Part shown: piece after piece, positions 43,984 to 54,477 of the stretch
How the letters are laid out: the number at the start of each line of letters is the position of its first letter
Position numbering within the stretch: the first letter of the stretch is position 1
Assembly (NCBI GenBank): GCA_038025085.1
Contig: CM076139.1
Location: 24,753,807-24,817,806 of the forward strand
Reading direction: 5' to 3'
DNA length: 64,000 bases
Source of the DNA: Tetragonia tetragonoides
Taxonomy: Eukaryota; Streptophyta; Magnoliopsida; Caryophyllales; Aizoaceae
The notes under the pieces: model-generated
What the model saw: only the letters and a program-made list of their open reading frames with translations
Database searches by the model: none
What the model was told of the DNA's origin: nothing
Made by a program: the position numbers and the translations under genes

Positions 43984-44268
43984 GCTGGGCTTGAACCGAG
44001 TAAAAAGCGCTTCGGCGCTTCTCTTTTTTTCGCATGCCTTCTTCCTCTTCATTGTGGAGAGCCATTGTCGAGAGCTTCCTCCATTGTTGAGTGCTCCACT
44101 TTGCTTGAGGTAAGTCCATTCTTGACCGATTTCTTCGGTTTTTGTCTTGAACTTGCTTATTTTTCCGCCTAGTTGCTGAATTTTGGGTTGCATTGTTGAA
44201 TGGGTGCTTGTTCTTTGCGAATCTGAAACTTTTATTTTTCCACTTGTAGAGAGAGAAAGCTTGTTCCC

Positions 44269-47088
44269 ATGTCTCCCGTGGATAAGGAAAAACGTCCCAT
44301 GAGTGAGGAGGAGTATGACCGGAGCCTTTTCCGCACCGGGTTACCTTCTACTAGAGCACCTCCGACTAGTCACACAGATGAAGCTCGACTGTACCAGGAT
44401 TCTTTCATGCGGCTGGACTGGCGCCCGACTGGGGTCTAGAACCGCAGTGTTCTACTACCATCTAGGCAGAGTCATCTGTCTAACTTGGAGCTGGTATGTT
44501 TTCTGATTTTGCCCTTTTTTCTGTTCAGTATATTTGAACGGAAAACTGTAACTGTTAGTGCTTCAGCACACGAACAAATTGGGACTTGTACTGGATTGGT
44601 GATCAGCTGCATATAATTTGTGTGGAATTATTTTAGCTGTATTTGTAGTATATGGGGTATTGAGGAAAATTTGTTTGTTGGCTAGGGTGTTGGTGTCTTG
44701 TTGCAGGCTCATAGGGCTACGTTCCATTGGGCTATGATGCTGGAGACCTTTTCAGTGGGGGCTAGGAACTTAGTACTGGGTTCGGGTTTCGACCTTTTCC
44801 TGACTGTTATGCCTGCTTGTCACTCGGGGGATTCTAGGATCATTGTCAGGGGGTTATTGGAGAGGTTTTGGGATTCCACGAACACTTTCCATACACCTGT
44901 AGGAGAGATGTTCCCCACCCCTTATCAATTTGCCGTGCTGACGGGGCTATCCTTTAGAGGGCGTCGTATTCGGTACGACGTGAACTATTGGCGACAGAGT
45001 GACAGTTTTCTTGAGCTTTACGGGCCCGTGTTTGTCCACTTTGATAAGGATCGGGTTTCTTTGGCGCGGTTATGGGCGGCTCTGGTGGAGCAGGGGCTTA
45101 CTAAGGAGCAGAGAGCTCGTATTTTCCTGGCTTGCTTGTTGGGTTCTACCATCTTTGCTTAGAAGAAGAGTGTATGTCAAGTCGGTTTCTTGACATGTCT
45201 GGAGGATTTGTCCAAGGTCCATGAGTACAACCTCGGTGCTTCCGCTTATGCTTCCTTGGTGAGATGGTGTTGTCGGGCTTGTAGGCCCAAGGAGACGAGT
45301 GAGAGGACATCTATCTCGGGCCCATGGAGGATACTAGAGGTAGGCCCATTTGTTTTTTTTTCTTTGCACGTGCTTGCTTTTGGGCTTGGAGCTTATTTTC
45401 TTGCTTGTATGGCAGCTGTGGTTCTTTGAGTATTTTCCAGCTTTCGGTCCTCACCGTCCTGGTTTGAGGATGTTCCCATCAGGTTCACGGTGGATTGGTA
45501 GGGGTAATCACTCGTTTACCTCTCTGGAGCATTTTCGGGCCACCTTCGAGAGCCATGCCGCATCTATGGTATGTTGTTGTTGACTTGTGCATTTTTCTTG
45601 TTGGTCCATTTGGTGTGAATGAACTTTTGAACTGGTAACCTGCAGGTGTCATGGGCTGCTTTTGATGGTATCCCTGGGGTTCCACCCCATATTACCCTGG
45701 AGTCCTTTAGAGTGTCTTCTCTGCGGGTGGTCTTTGAGGGGCCATTTGGCTTTGTATGGTACTTGGGGGACCATTTGACTCGGCTGGTCTATCCCTCCCT
45801 AGGTAGTCACCTGGTTCCGGAGGATCTTCCTTTGACCATGTCCTATCTGCATGGTCTGAGTGTGCGGGACTTGGGAGTCGTGATCCGAGGTATGGCGGCC
45901 ACGGAGTTTCTTATGCCGGAGGTCGTTGGCTTGGACCGCACAGCCGTGTACCTGGCCTACTGCTTGGATCGCTTGTTGCCAGACCTTACTTCTGAGGTAA
46001 GAAACTGTTCTGCATCTTTTTAGCTGTATGTGTGATATACTGACTTCTTGTGTCTTGCAGGCGGATCGTCTAGCTCCTCAGGGTCCTAAGAGGTCTCATT
46101 CTAGAGTTCCTCGGGGTCAGCCCCCAAGCGTGACCTTGTCGACCAATGAGGTGAGGTACATTGGCGAGAGTGGGGGACGCATAGTAGAGGAATTCCCTCT
46201 TCATATGGCTGACAGAGAGGCTTTAAAGGGCTTGCCCTTGCCTGATGGTTGTACGGGGGTGAGCTTTTTTTATCCCTTCTTGTGTTTGTGTTTGTGTTTG
46301 TGTTTGCTTTTGAGTGTTGACTCTATCTTGTGGCTTTTTTTTTTGTAGCTGAACAGGTAGCAGACCTCTCAGATCTTCAAGCTCATCCACCTGCTGAAGA
46401 AAGGCTATGGTTGAGTAATGGGCAAGGGGAAGAGTTCTCGGTCTCGGACCGTTGATGTAAGTAAACTTTTATCCTTTGTTTAGATAAGTGAAGTGCTTAA
46501 CTTTAACATCTCAATCTTGATTGTTTGTAGATGTCCCAGTCCTCATCCTCAGTGGGGCCTCGATATTCTTCTGCTGCGAGGGCCTCTTCGGCGAGCAGAC
46601 CATCTGTTGCTCGTTCACCTCCCGTAGCTGTGAGCAGGCCTCCTGTTGATGAGGCGCCCAGACCTTCTGTGCCGTACATTTCGGAGATGTTCTCCCCTGT
46701 GGGTTTCCAGCCTTCTCTTGATAGCAGGCCTATTGTTACCCCCACGGTCAGAGGTTGGGAGAATGCCCCTGGATGGGATGTGCGTCATACTGGGCCTTCG
46801 CATCAGGATATGGCTATGGATTTTGCCAGTCAGGCCACAGAGAGTTTCTTTGCCGCGGTTACCCCTATGCGTGCACCAGCATATGACGGGCGGGACATGA
46901 GGCCCGAAAACAGCAGGCCCATTTATAGCTCTTCTCTTCACTATTCGACTGGGAAATACGGTCAGGGGCTGTCCATTGATGATGAGGCTGACAGCAACGG
47001 TGATGACGACTCTAGCAGAGCGATGTTGGATCTCCTTGTAGACATTGATCTTGAGATTTCAAACTCCTGTTGTTATGCATTTTTATGA
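44269..47088 (+). pseudogene. Plant-mobile-domain-like gene, antisense inside element G, seven exons
   Basis: Exons: 44269-44493, 44707-45339, 45416-45568, 45646-45996, 46061-46258, 46349-46456 and 46531-47088. Every junction is GT-AG and every intron is phase 0. Translation shows the mobile-domain signature: TFHTPVGEMFPTPYQFAVLTGL in two parts (TFHTPVGEM, then FAVLTGLSFRG), LARLWAALVEQG, ARIFLACLLGSTIF, YASLVRWCCRA, then LWFFEYFPAFGPHRP. Exons 5-7 are a disordered Ser/Pro-rich tail. Nonsense codons at 44437, 45160, 46358 and about 46412 disable it. Mobile-domain proteins (MAIN/MAIL1 kin) occur in plant nuclei and in gypsy elements as antisense ORFs. Its role in the element is unknown. Confidence 0.75.
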
Positions 47089-47407
47089 TATATATGATAT
47101 GATGACTCGATTATGCCCGCCTGATCTCTAAGTATGCAATGCGTTATGCAGTAGGAAAAGCCATAATTTGGGTAATAAAATAAAGAAAAAAAAGGTAAAA
47201 ATTGCAAGAAAAAGCAAAAATTACACATATTATACCCCCTAAAAAAAAGAAATAACAAAAAAGAAAAAAAATTGAAAAAGATAAAACTAAGAGAGTCTCG
47301 GGCTTTGTAAGTTCAGCGCGGGTATCAAAACTGGGCTTAAATCGGGCAGACCGGATCAATGGGGCGAGCTGGAGCGAGAGAAAAACTTAGACCGAGCCAG
47401 GGTCAGG

Positions 47408-47441
47408 GCCGCTAGCGGCGCTGACCAGGGCCGCTGACGGC
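47408..47441. promoter_or_regulatory. Two GC palindromes upstream of the second antisense gene
   Basis: A perfect GCCGCTAGCGGC at 47408-47419 and a variant GCCGCTGACGGC at 47430-47441. The first, with its flanks, matches the LTR copy over more than 20 bp. Confidence 0.75.
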
Positions 47442-47493
47442 TCTGGTTTGGGTTTGTTTGTGGATTCTGACTTTTTTGGCCCGCGTTTTTGCC

Positions 47494-47501
47494 TATAAAT
47501 A
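47494..47501 (+). promoter_or_regulatory. TATA box of the DUF7745-like antisense gene
   Basis: GCCTATAAATAGG is a strong TATA context, 75 bp after the first GC palindrome. The LTR TATA (GCCTATAAATACG on the minus strand) is almost the same and has the same spacing to its palindrome, so the two promoters look homologous. Confidence 0.65.
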
Positions 47502-48647
47502 GGATTTACGGGATACTTGATGTTGTATCACTTTTCAAACCTTCTCCCAAATTTCCCAAATTTTCTATCACGGTGAAATCCTTTGAAAACCTGTTTGCTG
47601 CCTGGTGCAAAAATCTGACCGTAGAAGATAAACTTGAACTAGCTCCGTTCCATGTCTCTACCCTGCTGACCTTAAGACCAACAAAAATATTGTGGCCCCT
47701 TCTTCGATCCGCTCTGAATTATTTGGACCCTAACCTGCATGTTTTCCATTTTGGTAACTCTGAATTATGCCCTTTAGTTGAAGAATTTGCTGCGATCACT
47801 AATATGCCTGATGTTCTTCCCCCAGCTATGCCTTATGTAAGAGATGGTTTTAGGGATCAGTACAAGAAATCCTTGGGTTTGTCATCTGCAGAAGCCAAAA
47901 GCATGGTTCTTGGTGTCGATGTGGACTTGGTTCAACTCTGCGAAAAATTTGCTATTTCTTCTGACAAGTACGCAATATTCAAGTGTCGTCGCCATCAAGC
48001 TTTTGTACTTTGCCTGTTGAACCGCTTATTGTTTGCTAATGCAGAATCTCCTAACTTGGGCAGAGCCTCGTTGCTACGAGTAGTTAATCAAATGGTTGAA
48101 GGACAATCTTCTTTGCATCTGGTTGTAGGGAAAACTATTATTGGGCTCGACAGGCTAAAAATCTCTCATCGCGAAGCTTTTTGTGGCAGCCCCCTGCTGC
48201 TTCAAATTTGGTTATGTGAGCAACTGAGGCTAATAGAATCACCAGATAATTTGATAGCTCGTGTTCCTCGGGCTTGGTCAAAGAAAACCTATATCGCTGC
48301 TAGCTTCTTGGTTAGGAAAAGGCTATATTCTGAAAAGTGCATTGCTGAATGGGATACCTTTTTCCATGCGGGACTTGTTATCCGCTGGTAGGTGTCTTGG
48401 TGGAACTTGACCTCCTCATACTACCATACTGGGTTTGTACATGACTACTTTCTTCTTCCGCTCTAGGGTCATGAGGCAATATGGGTTGAAGCAGGCTATT
48501 CATCGTCAGGAAACTATGAGACTAACAATCGTAGCTTTGACCACTGAGTTTGCTACGGATTGGAGAAAGTATTGGCGTAGCCGGGACCGCTGGCCTGTAC
48601 CTCGGGTAATTGCCCCAACTCAAGTTTCTGAGACCTATCTGAACTAG
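47502..48647 (+). pseudogene. DUF7745-like gene, antisense inside element G, two exons
   Basis: The open frame runs 47502-48387, then an intron 48388-48466 (GTAGGT...CTCTAG) and exon 2 to a TAG at 48645-48647. Recognisable stretches are FENLFAAWCKNLTVEDKL, LDPNLHVFHFGNSELCP, VEEFAAITNMPDVLP and KCRRHQAFVLCLLNRLL, like the DUF7745 proteins found near or in plant retroelements and distantly like the mobile-domain family. No ATG is in frame between the TATA box and the conserved start, so the true start is lost or altered. The frame continues in sense for about 80 codons past the TAG (basic, Lys-rich tail to about 48899), suggesting a nonsense mutation. Confidence 0.65.
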
Positions 48648-49182
48648 CTTTCCTGCGGTGATGGAGAAGCGAGACGAGCCCTTCGTCATGAGGAGTGGGG
48701 CCAGCTAAAGCCTAAGTATGACTCAAAAACAGGAAGCAAGAAAAGAAAGGAAGGGCCTCAAATGGGAGGCTATCATGTACTGAAAGAGGCAAGCCCCCAG
48801 CCCAAGGGAGCGATCATAGGTCGTCCTCAAGCCAAGGTCTTTCAAAGAAGAACTCTTCAACGAAAACTTCTAAAGGGAAGAAGGATTAAAGTAGTTTTCT
48901 AGGAAAGCAAGTCTAGTTTTGAAAAAAAATAATAATAAGAATTTGTTTAGCTTAAACCCTCATAGTTGCATTATTATTTATTGTAACCTTAGGAAGTTTA
49001 AATCTTGCAATGTAAGCTTATTCGTTCAGTTTGATCAAAGATTATCTCTTTTGCATGAGTTTGAAAGGAATTTTGGATTGATTTTGGCCGGGCCCCTTAA
49101 AAGGGTTACCTACGTAACTGGTGTGGAATCAGGCCAGCGTAGTTCGTGCAAGTTGTGAGCGTCTTTTTTTTTTTTAGACGTA

Positions 49183-50487
49183 TCACTTCTTTAGTTGATC
49201 CATATTGGTGAGCTGACTGAACTCGATGCCATCAATATCCATGAGCCTGATTGCACCTCCTGATAGAATGTCTTTGATGATGAATGGGCCGGACCAGTTG
49301 GTTCAAAATTTTCCTCTGGGGTCGGTAACTGGGACACGTAATTCTTTCCAAACTAAATCCCCTTCCTTTAAATTTCGAGGTCGAACATTTTTGTTGAATG
49401 CACTTGCCATGCGCTGTTGGTACATGTGGGAATGGTCTAGGGCCCGTAGGCGTCTTTCATCCGTGAACATGAGCTCTTCGTAGGGGGCTTGTAACCATTG
49501 GGTTTCAAGAATTTCTCCTTCTAAGGCTATGCGCAAGGAGGGTAATTGGACTTCTATGGGTAGAACTGCTTCCATTCCATAGACTAGGGAACAAGGTGTT
49601 GCTGCCGTAGAGGATCTTATGGATGTCCTATATCCCCAAAGGGAAAATGGGAGTTTGATGGGCCAATCTTTGTAGTTTTCTATCATCTTTTCAATGATAG
49701 TCTTGATGTTTTTGTTGGCGGCTTCTACTGCGCCATTGGTTTGGGGATGGTAAGGGGATGATTTGTGGTGCTGGATTTTGTAGTTTTTGAGGAGGGTGGT
49801 TGTCTCGGCTTTGAAGTGGGATCCATGGTCACTGATGATTTCATGCGGAACGCCGTACCGGCAAATGATGTTGTTCCTTATGAATTTGGACACTTGTTTG
49901 AAGGTAAGGACGACATAGGATTGGGATTCGACCCATTTGGTAAAATAGTCTATGGCTACTAGGATGTATTCATGTCCTCCCGAGCCCTTTGGGGTGATCT
50001 TACCAATGATATCTATTCCATATGCGGAAAATGGCCAAGGGGATGTGAAGTTGTGGAGCATTGAGGGTGGCATATGCTGCAGGTTGGCATATATCTGACA
50101 CTTCTTGCACTTCTTGACATAGTCGTAGCAATCCCTTTCCATAATAGTCCAGTAGTATCCCAACCGTAGGACCTTTCTAGAGAGCATTCGACCATTCATG
50201 TGTGGACCGCACTTTCTAGAGAGCATTCGACCATTCATGTATGGACCGCACACACCATTGTGTACCTCGTCCATAATCTCCGTGGCTTCTTCGGAATTCA
50301 CGCATCTGAGGTTGACCCCGTTGTTGGACTTTTTGTACAGAACCCCCTTGTATTCTATGTATTGCGCCGCTAAGAGACGGATGGCTCGTTGAGCTCTTAG
50401 TGGTGCATCTTGAGGGTATATTCCTTTGGTGATGTAGTTGAAAACGTCTTGGTACCAAGGATCCTCTTCGATCGGAGCCAAAGTCAT
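49183..50487 (-). pseudogene. Integrase of element G (Tat-like gypsy)
   Basis: The zinc site (CKKCQIYANLQH region) is followed by the DDE core: YGIDIIG, IISDHGSHF and NGAVEAANK. The C-terminal GPF/Y module (WSGPFIIKDILSGGAI) follows an in-frame TGA near 49303, one base from Trp. A 39-bp in-frame tandem duplication (50174-50251) repeats MNGRMLSRKCGPH ahead of the zinc site. Integrase inserts the cDNA into chromosomes. Upstream of it only a short stretch of polyprotein remains before the frame is lost. Confidence 0.85.
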
Positions 50488-51035
50488 TTCTGTGTCGAAG
50501 TTGTTGCAAAAGGCTGGTTCGCTTCTTCTTTGTGGAGCGGCATTCTTGAGAGAGTTCAGCCACTCAAATTCCTGTAAAAGTGAAAATCTACAATCTTGCT
50601 TTAAGAAGTTCTCTTACATTGCTTGAATTGATTAGTTAATGATTTGTGCAACTTTGTATTCATTGGATTTATCAATAGCTAAACAAGGTAACAAATGAGC
50701 AAGAGGACTTTTATTGATTTGCAAAAAGAGACAAGCACACATGACTTTAGAGAAGAGAGTCTCTAATTCCCGCAAAAAAGAAAGTAGACTTAGAAAGAAA
50801 AGTAAAAGGGGAACATCCCCTGTTGCAGACTCAACCTAAAGATTTAGCTAAGACCCTAACTCGACAAAACTTGGGGACTCAGACTCGATTCCTCTATCTC
50901 TTGCGGGTGACCAACTAGTTCCAGGCTCTATAGGTATCATCTTCTTCTTTCCTGTACATCATCTTTCAAATGGATGAGGTAAAGCTTCAGGGGAATTTCG
51001 GAAGCAAAGCAAGTTAACTCGTTTTGGGTCAATCC
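50488..51035 (-). other. Region where reverse transcriptase would be expected; no coding likeness seen
   Basis: Between integrase and gag there are only about 550 bp, where a complete gypsy element has 2 kb or more for protease, reverse transcriptase and RNase H. I see none of their motifs. A large internal deletion is the simplest reading. Confidence 0.65.
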
Positions 51036-51540
51036 CTATGTGAACTTGTGTGGGTTTTCCTGCGGCTCATGAACATGCACTGTGAACTTAAATATGTGGG
51101 ACTTCGGAGGAGAGATGGCTCCGAAGTTAACGATCATTTGGATGTCACACTTTAAGCGAGAGCATTGATCAGTGAGGTGACCGAAGCATCTATGATATCT
51201 GCAATAAAGATAAGAGTCTCCTCCTTCTGGCAAAATTTCTTCGTAGGGTCCTAGGAATTGTAGACCTCCGCGACGAAGTAAAGCTGTCATAACATCATGA
51301 ATAGGTACCGCCAGTGGCGTGAACACACGGGTATGAATACTCGATCTTTCCTTGGATAACTAATGATGCGCGGGCCACATAGTCCCTTCATTAATGAAAG
51401 CTTGGATTTTGTCCCTCAGGTTCCTGCAGTCATTGGTGTGATGTCCGCAGGCTCGGCAATACTCACAGTAATGCAGTTGGCACAAAATGAGTTTTGATCT
51501 TCTTAGCATTCTAGCCCATTTCCGATCCTGGCATGAGGAG
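51036..51540 (-). pseudogene. Gag remnant of element G with two zinc-knuckle-like sites
   Basis: On the minus strand CEYCRACGHHTNDC (CX2CX4HX4C, near 51440) is followed by NLRDKIQAFINEG. After a stop and shift comes CRYHRCFGHLTDQC (CX2HX4HX4C, near 51170) with CSRLKCDIQ. The order knuckle, then QAFINEG, is typical of Tat gag. Frame broken. Confidence 0.7.
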
Positions 51541-52672
51541 AGATTCGTTCTGTGTATATTCGGTTGTGGAACGCTTGAGAGACCCTGGCATGATCTGAAC
51601 GAGTAGAAGACCTTTTAGAATCAAAAAGACCACGAGACTCTCATCTAAGAAAAAGTTGACCCACACATAGAGAAACACATTGTCCTAAAAAAAGAAAGGT
51701 CCTTAAGCCTAAATGCCCAAATGTTTCCCTAATATCCAAGGAAAATAAAGTCAATGAACGAAAATAAGAAAAATAGAAAAAGAAGGACTATCCTATTTTT
51801 ATTTTTCTTAACTCAAAGAAAATGGAAAATGGGATAAAACAAAAATAAAATAAAAGAATTTCGGTCTTTTTATATTTTTTCGTTTTTTTTTTGTTTTGAT
51901 TTTCGGCGATTTTTTTTTTGGTTTTTTTTTTTGCCGATTTTTTTTTCGATTTTCTCTTCTTTTTTTTTTTGACCGAATCTGAATTACATTAAAAGCAAAA
52001 AAAAAGAAAATAAAGAAATGGAAAAAAAAGAAAAGGGAGAGGGGAAACCGAAAGACTAACTTTTTTTTTCCTACTAAAAAGATCCTAGACGATTGTTCAA
52101 TGACTTTTTAGAATATATCAACGGGAAAATGATGGGTGTTCATTGAATTGGAATTCTCACACCATCTTCGGGCATTAGGAACTAGCTAAGAATAAAAGAA
52201 AAGGCTCCTAACACGTAAGTACATGTTGGCACATAGTCACGATATTCATGCATTCATGCAAGCATAATAATAACGCAGTTTACAAGCAAACATGTGATCA
52301 GACGGGCATTACAACGACACATGCACAACAAGCAAGCGGATGCACGAATGTGGGCTAGAGGCTTTTGGCTCCTGTGAGGTTACAACGACAAATTACAATT
52401 TCCGTTCGGCGGATGGTCAACACATTAATTGTAATTCTTTTCATCAACAAGGATTGATGAGTCATGGGTGAGGAAGCGTCAATTTGCATGATATGACAAC
52501 TGTATATTCCTTTAGATATACGGGTTGTCTACGAGTTGCGACACAAACTTCCTCAAGGGTTGATAAGGGTCAAAAGGTTGTGCAAAAGCACATGCAAATG
52601 ATGCAAAAAGATGGAACATGTTATTAAACAATTAAGCAAACTTGACTTTCGAGTCTTACCCTCTTAAATAAA
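51541..52672 (-). other. 5' leader region of element G
   Basis: No coding likeness. 51840-51980 has long T-rich runs (minus-strand A-rich) with recurring GATTTTT. Long leaders are common in Tat elements. Confidence 0.5.
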
Positions 52673-52690
52673 TCCCCAGCAGAGTCGCCA
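52673..52690 (-). promoter_or_regulatory. Primer binding site of element G
   Basis: The minus strand reads TGGCGACTCTGCTGGGGA one base after the LTR terminus TTACA. This primer site is usual for Tat/Ogre elements (tRNA-Arg by my recollection, unverified). Confidence 0.85.
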
Positions 52691-52691
52691 C

Positions 52692-53962
52692 TGTAAGGAC
52701 CCGGGATTTTCGTCCAATCCTTTTTATATGAGTATTGGTTTCCGCGGAGTGCGTCCTTATAGAAAATTTGTAAGTTGGGGGTTTAGATAAGTTCAAGGGA
52801 CCATCGAGTTAGAAAGGATTTTGTAAAGACATGAATTGATTAAAAACCATGAAAGAGGTCACAAAGCTGCTATCGACGTTTTATCGAAGGGACAAACCGA
52901 AGGGACAACCCAATAGCTCGAAAAGTGAACTAATCATGTTTTTAGAAAGACTCCCGCTCATATAGAACATATGAGTACCCAAAAATAATAGGTTCGGGGG
53001 CGAAGGTACGAGGTGGGAAGGTGTTAGGCACCCAACTCGCCGGTTCATGACGGCCTCTACTTACTCAAGTTTGCTTAGTAATTTAAAGACATAATTCCCA
53101 TGCAAAATCGGATTAACAACCTAGACTTAGACTATTATTTGGTTCATCACAAGCATCACAACATTTACTATTAACCCTTATTTTGACATGCATTCGGTTT
53201 GACAAGTTGAGCAGCACAACGACTATATAGACAATATTTAGGAAGCAATAAAACGCTATTCTAGCATGAAATGTACATTATGACTACTAGAAAATAAACA
53301 ATGAGGCAGTTAATTTAATTTGAGCCCTCAGGAATTTGTACCTGAATTGTAGGCTATATTTGACAAAAATAGCAAAAATAGATCTGAAGTTTGGAAGAAA
53401 GAGGAGGAAGCTCAGAGGGAATACTACTGAGAATAGAGGTTGTCAACTGTAGACTGTGTATTTAGAACTGAGGGTGGAGGGTCGTATTTATAGGCGCATG
53501 AAGTAGGGTTGGACGGCTGAAAAGGAGCCGAAAGTTTGATTTGGGCCGAAAAAAGAGTCGGGCCAGAAGCAGGGTCAGCGCCGCTAGCGGGGTTGAGATT
53601 TATCCAAGGGCCGCTTATGGCTGTCAGCAGCCAGCTGGATGTCGTCATAATGACGTCATCCAGTCCGTTTTTATTTTCCGGAGGAATTTAAATATTCCGA
53701 AAAATGTGAAAAGACAGTTTTACCCTTGAACGGTAAAAGACGATTTTACCCCTAAATCGAAACTTGGCGACCAGGAGTCGGAAAGAGGCATGAGACGTGT
53801 CGTTGGAAAGCTCTTGAACGGGGCTTTTGAATGAAATGGAATGAAAAACCTGAGACCTTATCTTAACTATTAAAGTACAAATAACAGTTCAAGTTTATAA
53901 ATTACTCCTTTCATCATCGGGCGTTTGCGGAGAAATCTGAAGACGCTTTTTTGGCATCTACA
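52692..53962 (-). repeat. LTR copy B of element G (5' LTR), 1271 bp
   Basis: It runs from TGTAAGGACCC to GCATCTACA on the plus strand and matches copy A. The minus-strand TATA box is at 53494-53485. The GC palindrome at 53580-53591 has one changed base. The phrase GGGAAGGTGTTAGGCACCC near 53015 is characteristic of Tat/Ogre LTRs. Confidence 0.9.
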
Positions 53963-54112
53963 ATATTGAATATGAATTACAATCTCTAATTTGGTTCCCT
54001 GATTCGATCTCCACTTTACTTTGATTTGATTGACTGAACACGGGCCGAACATGATGGCTTGATCGTGCTTAGATGTTTGATTTGACTTACTGAATAAGGG
54101 TCGGAATTGATT
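53963..54112 (-). repeat. 3' LTR of element H, inner piece
   Basis: It matches 56325-56475 of the H 5' LTR. It diverges after GGAATTGATT, where CACTA-like DNA starts. A second copy of this 150-bp piece lies at 42151-42300 inside G. Confidence 0.85.
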
Positions 54113-54448
54113 TTGTTTCTCACATTTTCACATCGCTTTTCATGAAAAACCGACTTTGTAGGTCATGCTACCACATCGGTTTTTTCATATAACCGACGTG
54201 GTAGGTTCTTGAACTAGCTCACTTGACATACTTATCACGTCAGTTTTACAGAAAAACCGATGTTGTATGTCATCCTTTCACATCGGTTTTCTGTAAAAAA
54301 CCGACGTGGTAGCTTGCTTTTTCACGTCGGTTAAAAAACCGACGTCATAAGTGGTACCCAACTACGTCACCCCCCTATTACATCGGTATAAAAATCGACG
54401 TTATATGGTGAAAAAAAACCGACGTCATATCTTATTTTTGTAGTAGTG
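54113..54448. mobile_element. CACTA-like fragment, copy 2, with right terminus
   Basis: Inverted ACCGACGTGG/CCACGTCGGT motifs lead to a right end that reads CACTACTACAAAAATAAG inward, the CACTA-type terminus. No CACTA left end is seen, so this is truncated on the left. Confidence 0.55.
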
Positions 54449-54477
54449 ATATCTCGTTGCTTGAATAATTTGGTTGT

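Larger units (their letters stand above)
40882..53962 (-). mobile_element. Tat-like Ty3/gypsy retrotransposon 'G', minus strand, with two antisense genes
   Basis: Flanks carry ATATT on both sides (40877-40881 and 53963-53967), inside the H LTR, which has one ATATT. In element orientation: 5' LTR (52692-53962), primer site, gag zinc knuckles, integrase, a DUF7745-like gene and a plant-mobile-domain gene in antisense, tandem repeats, polypurine tract, LTR sequence. Protease, reverse transcriptase and RNase H are not seen, so it cannot move alone. The 3' end is irregular: a full LTR (40882-42150), a piece of H plus CACTA-like DNA (42151-42540), then a second partial LTR (42541-42919). Confidence 0.85.

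Noticed and set aside
54113..54448. Complete CACTA transposon
   Set aside because: Only the right-hand CACTA-type end is visible; no matching left end or target duplication, so it is called a fragment.
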